This document shows, piece after piece, positions 45,235 to 53,272 of a stretch of DNA of 64,000 bases. The stretch comes from Korobacter sp963703075. Lineage in GTDB: Bacteria; Acidobacteriota; Terriglobia; Terriglobales; Acidobacteriaceae. Under the pieces are notes generated by a model. It had not been told where the DNA came from, did no database searches, and worked only from the letters and a program-made list of their open reading frames with translations. Positions within the stretch are counted from its first letter, which is position 1. Each line of letters starts with the position of its first letter. The stretch is from NCBI GenBank assembly GCA_963703075.1, contig OY969786.1, positions 2,976,001-3,040,000 on the forward strand. Reading direction: 5' to 3'. The translations under genes and the position numbers were made by a program.

Positions 45235-46079
45235 TTGACGGTAGGGGTTGCCAGGGCGCGCGCTTCACTGGCGTGCTTAACGGCGTACATTTTCTGGTCG
45301 GCCTCGTCGAGGGTCTCGTCGAGACTCGCTCCATCACGGAACTGCGCAATCCCAATACTGAGCACCAGCTCGAAATCCTTGAGTTGTCCAGATTCATTCC
45401 AGCGCTCCACATTGCCTGCGATACGGCCAGAAACTGTGTTTGCGTGCTCCGACGTGGAATCGGGCAGGATGATGAGGAACTCGTCGCCGCCGTAGCGCAC
45501 CACGGCGTCGGAACCGCGTACCGCCGTTTTCAAGAGCGCCGCGACTTCCGCTAATACGACATCGCCGGTCAAGTGCCCAAACTTGCTGTTGACCTGCCGA
45601 AAACGATCGACGTCCACCAACATGAAAGTCAGCGGAGTCTTGCGTCGCGATGCGCTGCTGATAAAGCGGCCGGCCATCTCGTCGAGCGATCGACGGTTGT
45701 AGACCTCGGTGAGCGGATCGGTGAAAGACTGCAGGCGTATCAATTCGTTCTGGATAGTGGTGGAAATCAGCTGCTGGCGCACTTTTCTATACTCGAATCG
45801 CCGCGATACGACGTAAGCATTCGCCAACGCGATCAGCGCAATGAGACCGAAGAAAATTTCCTTGCTGACGCTGATCTCGACATGAAACGAGCCGCCCTTC
45901 AGGAAGGTGGCCGGAAACAGCACAAGCAGCAAACAACCCGCCACCATTACGGTGATGGAGATGAGGATGAACCAAAGCTCCCCATCGCGCTTCTCGATGC
46001 CTGCCAGCTGCTGACTCAAATTGGCGAGCAAGCTGCTGGAACCGGAGCGCTGTTCGGGCTGTTGAACGGGCATGTTCAT
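45231..46079 (-). CDS. Membrane-bound GGDEF diguanylate cyclase
   Basis: The 282-residue product (ATG at 46079; 46073 also possible) has two membrane helices (WFILISITVMVAGCLLLVLF and KEIFFGLIALIALANAYVVS) and a GGDEF domain. The domain has DPLTEVYNRRSLDE, MLVDVDRFRQVNSKFGHLTG, the active site RYGGDEFLIIL and an RGSD motif exactly five residues before GGDEF. The latter is a full RxxD inhibitory site for c-di-GMP feedback. It should make cyclic di-GMP from two GTP at the inner membrane. The PilZ protein encoded at 48805-49149 is a possible receptor. No sensor domain beyond the membrane part is visible. Confidence 0.93.
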   Translation of the reverse strand: MNMPVQQPEQRSGSSSLLANLSQQLAGIEKRDGELWFILISITVMVAGCLLLVLFPATFLKGGSFHVEISVSKEIFFGLIALIALANAYVVSRRFEYRKVRQQLISTTIQNELIRLQSFTDPLTEVYNRRSLDEMAGRFISSASRRKTPLTFMLVDVDRFRQVNSKFGHLTGDVVLAEVAALLKTAVRGSDAVVRYGGDEFLIILPDSTSEHANTVSGRIAGNVERWNESGQLKDFELVLSIGIAQFRDGASLDETLDEADQKMYAVKHASEARALATPTVN

Positions 46080-46183
46080 GCGTTCGGTCTTCTGTGTATC
46101 ACCTTGGATGAAGTACTCACAAGTATGACTTGGGATACGCAAGTCGCAAGGTTACGGAGGTGGCACAACCGGCCTGTACTTTA

Positions 46184-46211
46184 AGAAGAAATGCCCGGCC
46201 TGCGCCGGGCA
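46184..46211 (-). terminator. Rho-independent terminator after the DUF3443 gene
   Basis: On the minus strand TGCCCGGC (46211-46204) pairs with GCCGGGCA (46199-46192) over a 4-base loop, followed by TTTCTTCTT. It starts 22 bases after the stop at 46234 and closes the DUF2844-DUF3443 operon. Confidence 0.9.
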
Positions 46212-46233
46212 CATTTCGCACGAGATTGCGCCG

Positions 46234-47523
46234 TTAGAATGCGACGTACAGGCCCGAACCCAGGGAGCTGCTGGCGCCCTCCAGACCGATGTAAACACTC
46301 CGGCCAAAGAAGAACGGCAAGCCCCAATCAAAGCTGGTTGTGGCATTGGGAATATTGGTTGTATTAGGACCAGCAAGGTCGCTGTAAGCTCCTCCAGTCA
46401 ACTTACTGGCGTCGCCGACGTTGAAGTTGACCGTAGTCGTGGTAGACGGGTTGGTGCCGCCCGATAGGGTCGCACTCTCACTCAACTCCGATGTAGGGCA
46501 GTAGAAGTACGCGGGGTTCGCGGTGGTGTTCAGATTGCATCCCGTAATTCCCGTGCTCGTCTTGAGGGTGGTGCCGTTGATGGTGCCGAAGAACAGCGCA
46601 TTCGACCCGGTATCGACAAAACTATAGGCCAAGGGGGTTGATTGGAACGTAGTGGAGAAATTCCCAAGGTCGTTGAGCCCCAACACGGTCAATCCTGCGG
46701 CGGGCGTGTTATCGGATTGCGTGCCGATGCCGAAGAATAAAGTGCCGCTGGCGCTGTCCTCGCCTCCTTCCGGCACGCTTGCCATCTGGACCAGGACACC
46801 ATTGTTATCGGAAGCGAAATCGCTCACAGGATTGTTGACCTGCTGCGCGTCGGGAACGGCGATTTGGCTGCAGGACGATGCCGCGGAACTCGTGCATCCG
46901 AAATAAATGTCGTACTGCTGCGACGGGGAAGCGGCGCAATAATCACCGCAGTCGTTTACGAAGTTGCCGACTCCGAGAATTCCGCGCGCCCCGAGCTCAA
47001 GTTCCGTCGAGACCTGCGGGCTGCCCGAGGTGGCAACTGTGCTGCTACAAGTCGACGGCGCCGCGGCAGCGGTGATCAACTGTACCGACAGCGAGGATGC
47101 CTTTTCGCCAGAAACCTCGAGATCCGCGGTTGCCACGTTGCCCCAAGTGTAGCTATCCAGGAACGGAAGACACTCATACACGGAGCTGCTACCCGAAGTT
47201 GCAGTGGGCAACGTAAATCCGCTGGGAAGTTCGCTGGAGAGAATTCGTAGCCCTGACGAGCCGGTATCGATGAGGATGTGATCGAGACTGGTGCAGGTCG
47301 AGGTACCCGGCTCGCAGAGGGTGATCGTCGCGTAAAGCCCATTGCCATATCCGTTGGTAAAGGTTCCGGGGCCGGCGGTCAAGGCGATGGAATTCGCGGC
47401 AGCGGTTGTCGTGGTACCGGTGGTGTTGTCGAGGCTCTTGCTGCTTCCGCATCCCCATGCCAGCGAGAGGGCGAGCAGTCCTGCGATTGCGATCAAACTC
47501 TTGGTGTGCGATATGCGGCTCAT
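46234..47523 (-). CDS. DUF3443 lipoprotein with two pepsin-like DTGS motifs
   Basis: The 429-residue product has a lipoprotein-like signal (LLALSLAWGCGSSKS). The mature part contains two aspartic-protease-like motifs, IDTGSSGLRIL (Asp about 86) and SFVDTGSNALFFG (Asp about 304). They lie in two halves about 220 residues apart, as in a two-lobed pepsin fold. Other family features are LGARGILGVGNFVNDCG, YDIYFGC and LTVLGLNDLGNFSTTF. The protein ends in VYIGLEGASSSLGSGLYVAF. It overlaps the stop of the DUF2844 gene by 4 bases (ATGA), so the pair is translationally coupled. DUF3443 is of unknown function; protease activity is an inference from the motifs. Confidence 0.85.
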   Translation of the reverse strand: MSRISHTKSLIAIAGLLALSLAWGCGSSKSLDNTTGTTTTAAANSIALTAGPGTFTNGYGNGLYATITLCEPGTSTCTSLDHILIDTGSSGLRILSSELPSGFTLPTATSGSSSVYECLPFLDSYTWGNVATADLEVSGEKASSLSVQLITAAAAPSTCSSTVATSGSPQVSTELELGARGILGVGNFVNDCGDYCAASPSQQYDIYFGCTSSAASSCSQIAVPDAQQVNNPVSDFASDNNGVLVQMASVPEGGEDSASGTLFFGIGTQSDNTPAAGLTVLGLNDLGNFSTTFQSTPLAYSFVDTGSNALFFGTINGTTLKTSTGITGCNLNTTANPAYFYCPTSELSESATLSGGTNPSTTTTVNFNVGDASKLTGGAYSDLAGPNTTNIPNATTSFDWGLPFFFGRSVYIGLEGASSSLGSGLYVAF

Positions 47524-47969
47524 TGCAGTTCCTCCGCGGCTACACCTTGAGGAACGCTGTCGGGCAGGTAGGCATTCATCAGGTAAGAACGCATGTGCCC
47601 GCTGACGTGGAAGACCAAGCCGGGCGTGGCGAAATTCACGGGGCCTCCGCGATGCTGCCCGTTATGCGCCGTGGCCAGCACCATTCCGACTTGCTTGCTG
47701 TAAGCGGCGAGCAAGCTGTTTCCTTCTCCCGGGAACTGTCCGCGATACGACACCGCGAAAACCTTCCCGTCCGTGGATACAAATTCACGGATAACGCTGT
47801 TGGTCCGCGTCCGGATCTCGTGCACCGTGTATTGCTGCTTCTGGCTGACCTGGCGGCTCGCATTTAAACGCTGCTGATCGGCTTGTACGGAGCTGACCGT
47901 CCCGCCGAGTTCCGCCATGGCCGAAATCGAAAGCAGGAGCAATACCAATGGAACCGCGAATGCACGCAT
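47520..47969 (-). CDS. DUF2844 secreted protein
   Basis: The ATG at 47969, behind GGGGA, gives a 149-residue product with a signal peptide (MRAFAVPLVLLLLSISAMA). It then has the DUF2844 features: LGGTVSSVQADQQRL, YTVHEIRTRTNSVIREFVS, GKVFAVSYRGQFPG, LLAAYSKQVG and RSYLMNAYLPDSVPQGV. It overlaps the DUF3443 gene by 4 bases. The order DUF2844 then DUF3443 is a recurring pair; both products are exported. The open frame upstream to 48179 has no good start. Role unknown; a chaperone, inhibitor or substrate partner of the DUF3443 protein is possible. Confidence 0.85.
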   Translation of the reverse strand: MRAFAVPLVLLLLSISAMAELGGTVSSVQADQQRLNASRQVSQKQQYTVHEIRTRTNSVIREFVSTDGKVFAVSYRGQFPGEGNSLLAAYSKQVGMVLATAHNGQHRGGPVNFATPGLVFHVSGHMRSYLMNAYLPDSVPQGVAAEELQ

Positions 47970-48314
47970 ATTTCCCCGAGTCGGATGTGAGATGGATTTC
48001 ATGATGAGTATTACACCAGAGTCAGGAGCTGAGCGCCGCTGCCTGAAGTGTATTGAACCTTGAATCAGAGATGGTGGAAAGTGACAGATGATGGGACGCA
48101 TGCCGGACTTGAACGTTTGGCACGAAAGGCCCGAGAAGTGTAAATGAATGTTGCGTTTCGGGGAGGGATGGGATGACATCTAACACGAATAGGGAGTGAC
48201 ATCATACAAATGAGTGGGATACAGACTCGTTCTTTCCTTGCGAGTAGCTGCAGCGTTTCTTATCATGGCTCCTTCGTGACTTCAAAGAGGCCACGGAAGT
48301 CCGGTCGCGTGATT

Positions 48315-48857
48315 ATGCGTTCTTATCGTTTCTTCGCTGCATTGATCGTTTTATTGTCATTTTTCTCGATTGCGCTCGTCGCGCAGGACCCGGCGGCTCA
48401 GCCCAATTTCACGGGGGTGTGGAAGCTGGATCCGGGGCGGAGCGCGCTGGACAGACAGCCTCCCGATTCCGTCACTCTCTACATCCACCAACACGATCCC
48501 GATTTCCACCTGCGGCGCACCGAGGTTCGGCACGGAAAATCATCCGCGTGGAGCGTTCATGGCCGCACCGACGGAAAGACCCTGGAATCCAAGAGTCGCG
48601 AAGGTATCAAGCGCACCCACATGTATTGGCAGGGCACCCAGCTGGTGCTGGAGTTTCAGGTGAACGACAAACACGGCCAAGCTGAGAAAATTACGCGTTA
48701 CAGTCTGGGCGAGGATGGCAAGACACTGGTGGCCAGCGAGAGGGAGAACGGCCACGAGAATAAGTGGGTGTTTTACAAGGCAGGCTACGGACCTCAGGGC
48801 GGGTTTAGCTGCGCCGCTTGGAGCCTTCGTGCTCGGCGTCGGTGGATACCGGCTTGA
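48315..48857 (+). CDS. Secreted lipocalin-like protein of unknown function
   Basis: The 180-residue product (ATG at 48315) begins with a signal peptide (FFAALIVLLSFFSIALVAQ) and contains NFTGVWKLDPGRSALDRQPP, TLYIHQHDPDFHLRRTEV, GKTLESKSREGIKRTHMY, LVLEFQVNDKHGQAEKITR and GKTLVASERENGHENKWVFY. These are the strands of a small beta-barrel often seen in Acidobacteriota secreted proteins. Function unknown. The last 24 residues (Arg/Ala-rich) extend past the natural end of the domain and overlap the convergent PilZ gene by 53 bases, so the true stop may have been lost. Confidence 0.7.
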   Translation: MRSYRFFAALIVLLSFFSIALVAQDPAAQPNFTGVWKLDPGRSALDRQPPDSVTLYIHQHDPDFHLRRTEVRHGKSSAWSVHGRTDGKTLESKSREGIKRTHMYWQGTQLVLEFQVNDKHGQAEKITRYSLGEDGKTLVASERENGHENKWVFYKAGYGPQGGFSCAAWSLRARRRWIPA

Positions 48858-49149
48858 GCTGTTCCAATCCCCAGAAATTGCTGACCATTTCCAGGGCTTC
48901 CACGCCGACTTGCTGATTCGGTCCGAGCCACACCACTTTGAAATTTGCGGCTTGGCGGCCACGAAGAATGCGAACGACCGCCCCCATGCGTAACGGCAAA
49001 GTGACACCAGCCAAGCGGGCACCGCGTCGCGAAACATTCAAAGTATGGGCGAGACAGTGGACTGCCTCTCCATCCTCGTTCGTCGAGGACACGCGCACCG
49101 GGACAACTCCGCCGATTCGCTGCTCTTTCCTGGTAGGTGGTATTGCCAT
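48805..49149 (-). CDS. PilZ domain protein, probable c-di-GMP receptor
   Basis: The ATG at 49149 is preceded by AAGGGG; a GTG at 49170 is less likely. The 114-residue product is one PilZ domain: TRKEQRIGGVVPVRV holds the R-x3-R element and LNVSRRGARLAGV the D/N-x-S-x-x-G element, both needed for c-di-GMP binding. A lysine-rich tail ends SKRRS. It is likely a cytoplasmic receptor for c-di-GMP made by cyclases such as the one encoded at 45231-46079. The partner protein is unknown. Confidence 0.85.
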   Translation of the reverse strand: MAIPPTRKEQRIGGVVPVRVSSTNEDGEAVHCLAHTLNVSRRGARLAGVTLPLRMGAVVRILRGRQAANFKVVWLGPNQQVGVEALEMVSNFWGLEQLKPVSTDAEHEGSKRRS

Positions 49150-49427
49150 AGTGCCCCTTAGCTTTACCACAGACCGTCAGTGTGCTCAAGCATAGTTGAA
49201 GAGAAAAGACTGCAAAATTTCCTAAAATATTCCACGAACTCCCGCGTTCTCCCAGAAATCCGGCAGCCGCTCTCGAAGACTTGCCCGTGCTCTTGAATCG
49301 TTTTAACAGACATCTTTTGTTTCCATCCGCGAACTCCTTGTACATATAATCCAGTGCGAGAAACGCTGATGGCCAGGAGAATTCTCTGAACCGCTACTTT
49401 GCTGCTTCGCTCGCCCTTTTCTCAGCC

Positions 49428-52082
49428 ATGCTATGCGGGGCGCAAGTTCCCCAGACGTCATCCTCGACCGCCGCAACCAGCCACCGTGAAGCTTCGCTGC
49501 GCGAAACGCAAAGGCTCGAGAAGAACTGGTTCATCCAGTCTTCCTGCAAAGTTTCGGCAAAAGGCGCGGAGATCGCAGCCCCGGGCTTTCGCACCACGGG
49601 ATGGATTCCCACCAATGTTCCCTCGACTGTGCTCGCGGCGCAGGTGAATGCCGGGATCTTCAAAGATCCTTATTTCGGTATGAACCTTCGCCAGATCCCC
49701 GGCACCACCTACGAGATCGGGACGGTTTTTTCACGGCATGACATGCCGCAAGACAGTCCCTACAACTGCTCGTGGTGGTACCGAACGGAGTTCGTCGTTC
49801 CCGCGGGCGCGAAGGGACGCCATACGAACCTGCACTTCAACGGGATCACCTATCGAGCGAACATCTGGGTGAACGGCAAGCAGATCGCGGACGCGCAGCA
49901 CATCGCAGGAACCTTTCGACATTACGAGTTGCCGGTGGATGACGTTCTCAAGCCGGGAACCAACGTGCTCGCCGTCGAAGTGTTTGCTTCCCAGGCAAAC
50001 GATCTTGGGTACAACTGGGTGGACTGGAACCCTTCCCCGCCGGACAAAGAGTTGGGGTTGTGGCGTGAAGCGTTCCTCAGCTTCAATGGCCCCGTCGCGG
50101 TGCGCAATCCCGAGGTCGTGAGCCATGTAGCTCCCTCTCTCGACTCGGCAACCCTCTCCGTGAGCGCCGAGGTCCGGAACGACAGCACTGAAGCGGTACA
50201 AGGGTCGCTGCGGGCAACGATGCCAGGCGTCACCATCGAGAAGAGTGTGTCCCTGGAAAAGGGCGAGACACGGCTGGTGACGTTTGATTCGGAAGAGTTT
50301 AAGCAGCTCGTCCTCTCCCATCCGAAGCTCTGGTGGCCGGCGCAGATGGGTGTGCCGAACCTGCAGACTATGCGCTTTGACTTCGTGGTGAACGGCAAGA
50401 CCAGCGATGAGGCGTCGTTGCGCTTTGGGATCCGCGAAGTCACCAGCGAACTTGGCGACACCGCCAAGGGCCGCACGTTCAAAATCAATGGACGCCCCAT
50501 TCTGATCCGCGGCGGCGGCTGGGCGCCCGATATGATGCTGCGCTTCTCGCGCGCCAACCTGGAAAAGCAGTTGCATTACGTGCTCGACATGAACCTCAAC
50601 ACCATCCGCCTGGAAGGCAAGATGGAAAATCCTGAGCTCTACGATCTTGCCGATGAGTACGGGATCCTCATCATGGCGGGCTGGTGCTGTTGCGACCACT
50701 GGGAGCAGTGGGAGAAGTGGAACCCGGAGAACTTCGATGTCGCCTATGCCTCGTTGCGTTCGCAAATCTACGAATTACGCGAGCATCCCAGTGTTTTTGT
50801 GTGGCTGAACGGGAGCGATAATCCGCCGATCGCAGAGGTTGAAACCAAATATCTCGCTATCGAAAAAGATCTGCACTGGCCAAACCCGACAATATCCTCG
50901 GCGACGGCGCGAACGACCGACGTGAGCGGGCGTACCGGCGGCAAGATGAGTGGCCCGTACGATTACGTCCCCCCGGATTATTGGGAGCAGGACCATATTC
51001 TCGGCGGAGGGTATGGCTTCAACATGGAAACGAGTGCCGGTGCCGCGCCTCTGACCATGAAATCCTTGAAGAAGACCGTGCCCCCCGATCAGCTCTGGCC
51101 CATTAGCGACGTATGGAACTTCCACGCCGGCGGAGGCGAATTCCGCGACATCCATCGCTTCACCAACGCGATGAACCAGCGTTATGGCGGCGCGCAGAAC
51201 GCGGAAGAGTATGCGACGAAGGCGCAGGTGATGGCGTATGAGAATGAACGCGCCATGTTCGAAGCCTATACGCGCAACAAATATGAGTCGACAGGCGTGA
51301 TCCAGTGGATGCTGAACAACGCGTGGCCCGGGGTGATCTGGCACCTTTACGACTATTACCTCACCCCGGCCGGCGGTTACTTTGGAACCAAGAAGGCTTG
51401 CGAACCGTTGCACGTCGCTTACTCGTATGACGATGGCTCGATCGCGGTCATCAACTCGACCTACGCGCCGGTGAAGGGATTGAAAGTCACCGCCCGGGTG
51501 CTTAACTTCGACCTTTCCGAAAAGTTCAACAAATCAGCAACAGTCGATGTGGACGCGGATGGCGTGGTCAAGCCGATCATGTTGCCACAGAACATCGAGG
51601 GCTTGAGCACGACGTACTTCGTTCGCCTGGACGCTACGGACGCCAGGGGAAAGGAAGTCAGCAACAACCTCTACTGGCTTTCGACCAAGCCCGACACCTT
51701 CGACGCCACCAAGAGCACGTTTTTTGATTCCGAGATCACGGGGTGGGGCGATCTCACTCAACTGAATTCCCTGGAGAAGGTGAAGCCCGAGATTCACGCC
51801 ACCCTGGAGCGCAAAGAAGGCAAAGTGATCGTGCGGGTCGGATTGCAAAACGCCTCGCAGTCGCTAGCGTTCATGACGCACCTCGCGATTGCCAAAGGCA
51901 AGGGCGGTGACGACGTAGCGCCGATTCTATGGAGCGATAACTATGTTTCACTGCTGCCGAAGGAAAAACGCGAGCTGACAGCCACCTTCGACGCGCATGA
52001 ACTTGAAGGCAAAACGCCGGTGCTCGAGGTGGATGGCTGGAACATTGTGCCGGGATCGGTAGCGCTGGCTGCGGCGAAATAA
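49428..52082 (+). CDS. Glycoside hydrolase family 2, exo-beta-glucosaminidase-like; signal peptide split by a frame break
   Basis: The first in-frame ATG is 49428, giving 884 residues. The codons before it (from CTG at 49386) read NRYFAASLALFSAM, and an ATG at 49369 in another frame reads MARRIL just upstream. A complete signal peptide would result if one base were missing near 49382-49388. Mature domains: sugar-binding jelly-roll (SWWYRTEFVVP, YRANIWVNGKQIADAQHIAG), Ig-like domain, TIM-barrel (LIRGGGWAPDMMLRFSRANL, ELREHPSVFVWLNGSDNPP), then C-terminal Ig-like domains. The barrel resembles CsxA-type exo-beta-D-glucosaminidases: candidate acid/base Glu near 470-472, nucleophile in NMETSAGAAP (Glu about 534). 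It would remove glucosamine or mannose units from oligosaccharides. Confidence 0.8.
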   Translation: MLCGAQVPQTSSSTAATSHREASLRETQRLEKNWFIQSSCKVSAKGAEIAAPGFRTTGWIPTNVPSTVLAAQVNAGIFKDPYFGMNLRQIPGTTYEIGTVFSRHDMPQDSPYNCSWWYRTEFVVPAGAKGRHTNLHFNGITYRANIWVNGKQIADAQHIAGTFRHYELPVDDVLKPGTNVLAVEVFASQANDLGYNWVDWNPSPPDKELGLWREAFLSFNGPVAVRNPEVVSHVAPSLDSATLSVSAEVRNDSTEAVQGSLRATMPGVTIEKSVSLEKGETRLVTFDSEEFKQLVLSHPKLWWPAQMGVPNLQTMRFDFVVNGKTSDEASLRFGIREVTSELGDTAKGRTFKINGRPILIRGGGWAPDMMLRFSRANLEKQLHYVLDMNLNTIRLEGKMENPELYDLADEYGILIMAGWCCCDHWEQWEKWNPENFDVAYASLRSQIYELREHPSVFVWLNGSDNPPIAEVETKYLAIEKDLHWPNPTISSATARTTDVSGRTGGKMSGPYDYVPPDYWEQDHILGGGYGFNMETSAGAAPLTMKSLKKTVPPDQLWPISDVWNFHAGGGEFRDIHRFTNAMNQRYGGAQNAEEYATKAQVMAYENERAMFEAYTRNKYESTGVIQWMLNNAWPGVIWHLYDYYLTPAGGYFGTKKACEPLHVAYSYDDGSIAVINSTYAPVKGLKVTARVLNFDLSEKFNKSATVDVDADGVVKPIMLPQNIEGLSTTYFVRLDATDARGKEVSNNLYWLSTKPDTFDATKSTFFDSEITGWGDLTQLNSLEKVKPEIHATLERKEGKVIVRVGLQNASQSLAFMTHLAIAKGKGGDDVAPILWSDNYVSLLPKEKRELTATFDAHELEGKTPVLEVDGWNIVPGSVALAAAK

Positions 52083-52098
52083 GCGGTACGCCATTACA

Positions 52099-53259
52099 AT
52101 GCTCCCCATGCGTAACCGCTCACTTCGTTTGCTCGCATGCGTTCTTTCGATTATTTCGTGGACAGTTTCTGCGCGCGCTGCTGAAAAGGCCTACCAGGTA
52201 TACGTAGGCACGTACACGAAAGCGCACAGCAAAGGCATCTACACCTTTCGCTTCGATGCCGTGACCGGCAAACGGACTCCGCCGCAACTTGCCGCCGAAA
52301 CGGAGAACCCGTCGTTTCTGGTGGTGGATCGACCAGGACATTTCCTGTACGCCGTCAACGAACTTGGGAACTATAACGGCGCGGCTTCAGGCGCTGTTTC
52401 GGTGTTCTCGATCGACGCCGCGAGCGCCAAGCTCACATTCCAGCAGCAGGTAGCATCTCTGGGCGCCGATCCCGCCTATCTCACTCTCGACAAGACGGGC
52501 CACGATCTCCTGGTCGCCAACTACACCGGGGGCAACGTCGCTGTTTTTCCCGTCGAGAAAGATGGGAAGCTTGGCGCGCATACGGCACTTGATCAGCACC
52601 AGGGCTCCAGCGTGAACCCTGACCGGCAGAAGGGCCCTCACGCGCACTCGGTGCAGATGACGAAGGACAATCGCTTTGTGATGTCCGCCGATCTCGGGCT
52701 CGACAAGATCGTGATCGACCGTTTCGATCCCGCACGCGGCACGCTCACGGCCAATCAGCCGGAATCTGCGACGGTGGCGCCCGGTGCGGGGCCGCGCCAC
52801 TTGGCCTTTGCTCCATCCGGCAAATTTGTTTACGTGGTCAACGAGATGGGAAATTCGGTCACGGTTTTCTCGTTCGATGCCCGGACCGCCGCGATGCGAG
52901 AAATCCAGACCATTCCCACCCTTGCGAAGCAAGATTCATCCAGCACCGGCGGCGAGATCGTCATCGATCCTGCCGGACAATTTCTCTATACCTCTACCCG
53001 TAGCGATGATTCCATCCAGGTTTTCAAGATCGATCGCGACTCCGGCAAGCTGACGTTCATAGAACGCACCTCTGCAGCGGGGAGGACTCCGCGGTTCATC
53101 ACCCTAGACCCGACTGGCGGATGGATGTTCGTCGCTGACCAGGATTCCGATGCCATCGTCCTGTTCCGCGTGGACAAAAACAGCGGCAAGCTCACGGACA
53201 CGGGCGACCGCATCGAGATTGGCATGCCGGTGTGCCTCGCATTTGTTGCGAAAGAATGA
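52099..53259 (+). CDS. Lactonase-family seven-bladed beta-propeller, exported
   Basis: The 386-residue product (ATG at 52099, or 52108 just inside) starts with a signal peptide (RLLACVLSIISWTVSARA). The lactonase-10 propeller follows: YVGTYTKAHSKGIYTFRFD, NPSFLVVDRPGHFLYAVNE, PAYLTLDKTGHDLLVANY, KGPHAHSVQMTKDNRFVMSA, GAGPRHLAFAPSGKFVYVVN, TGGEIVIDPAGQFLYTSTRS and TPRFITLDPTGGWMFVADQD, about seven blades. The family includes 6-phosphogluconolactonase and secreted relatives of unknown use. It follows the GH2 gene by 16 bases in the same direction, so both may be co-transcribed. Catalytic residues could not be confirmed. Confidence 0.88.
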   Translation: MLPMRNRSLRLLACVLSIISWTVSARAAEKAYQVYVGTYTKAHSKGIYTFRFDAVTGKRTPPQLAAETENPSFLVVDRPGHFLYAVNELGNYNGAASGAVSVFSIDAASAKLTFQQQVASLGADPAYLTLDKTGHDLLVANYTGGNVAVFPVEKDGKLGAHTALDQHQGSSVNPDRQKGPHAHSVQMTKDNRFVMSADLGLDKIVIDRFDPARGTLTANQPESATVAPGAGPRHLAFAPSGKFVYVVNEMGNSVTVFSFDARTAAMREIQTIPTLAKQDSSSTGGEIVIDPAGQFLYTSTRSDDSIQVFKIDRDSGKLTFIERTSAAGRTPRFITLDPTGGWMFVADQDSDAIVLFRVDKNSGKLTDTGDRIEIGMPVCLAFVAKE

Positions 53260-53272
53260 ATGTCCTTCGCTT

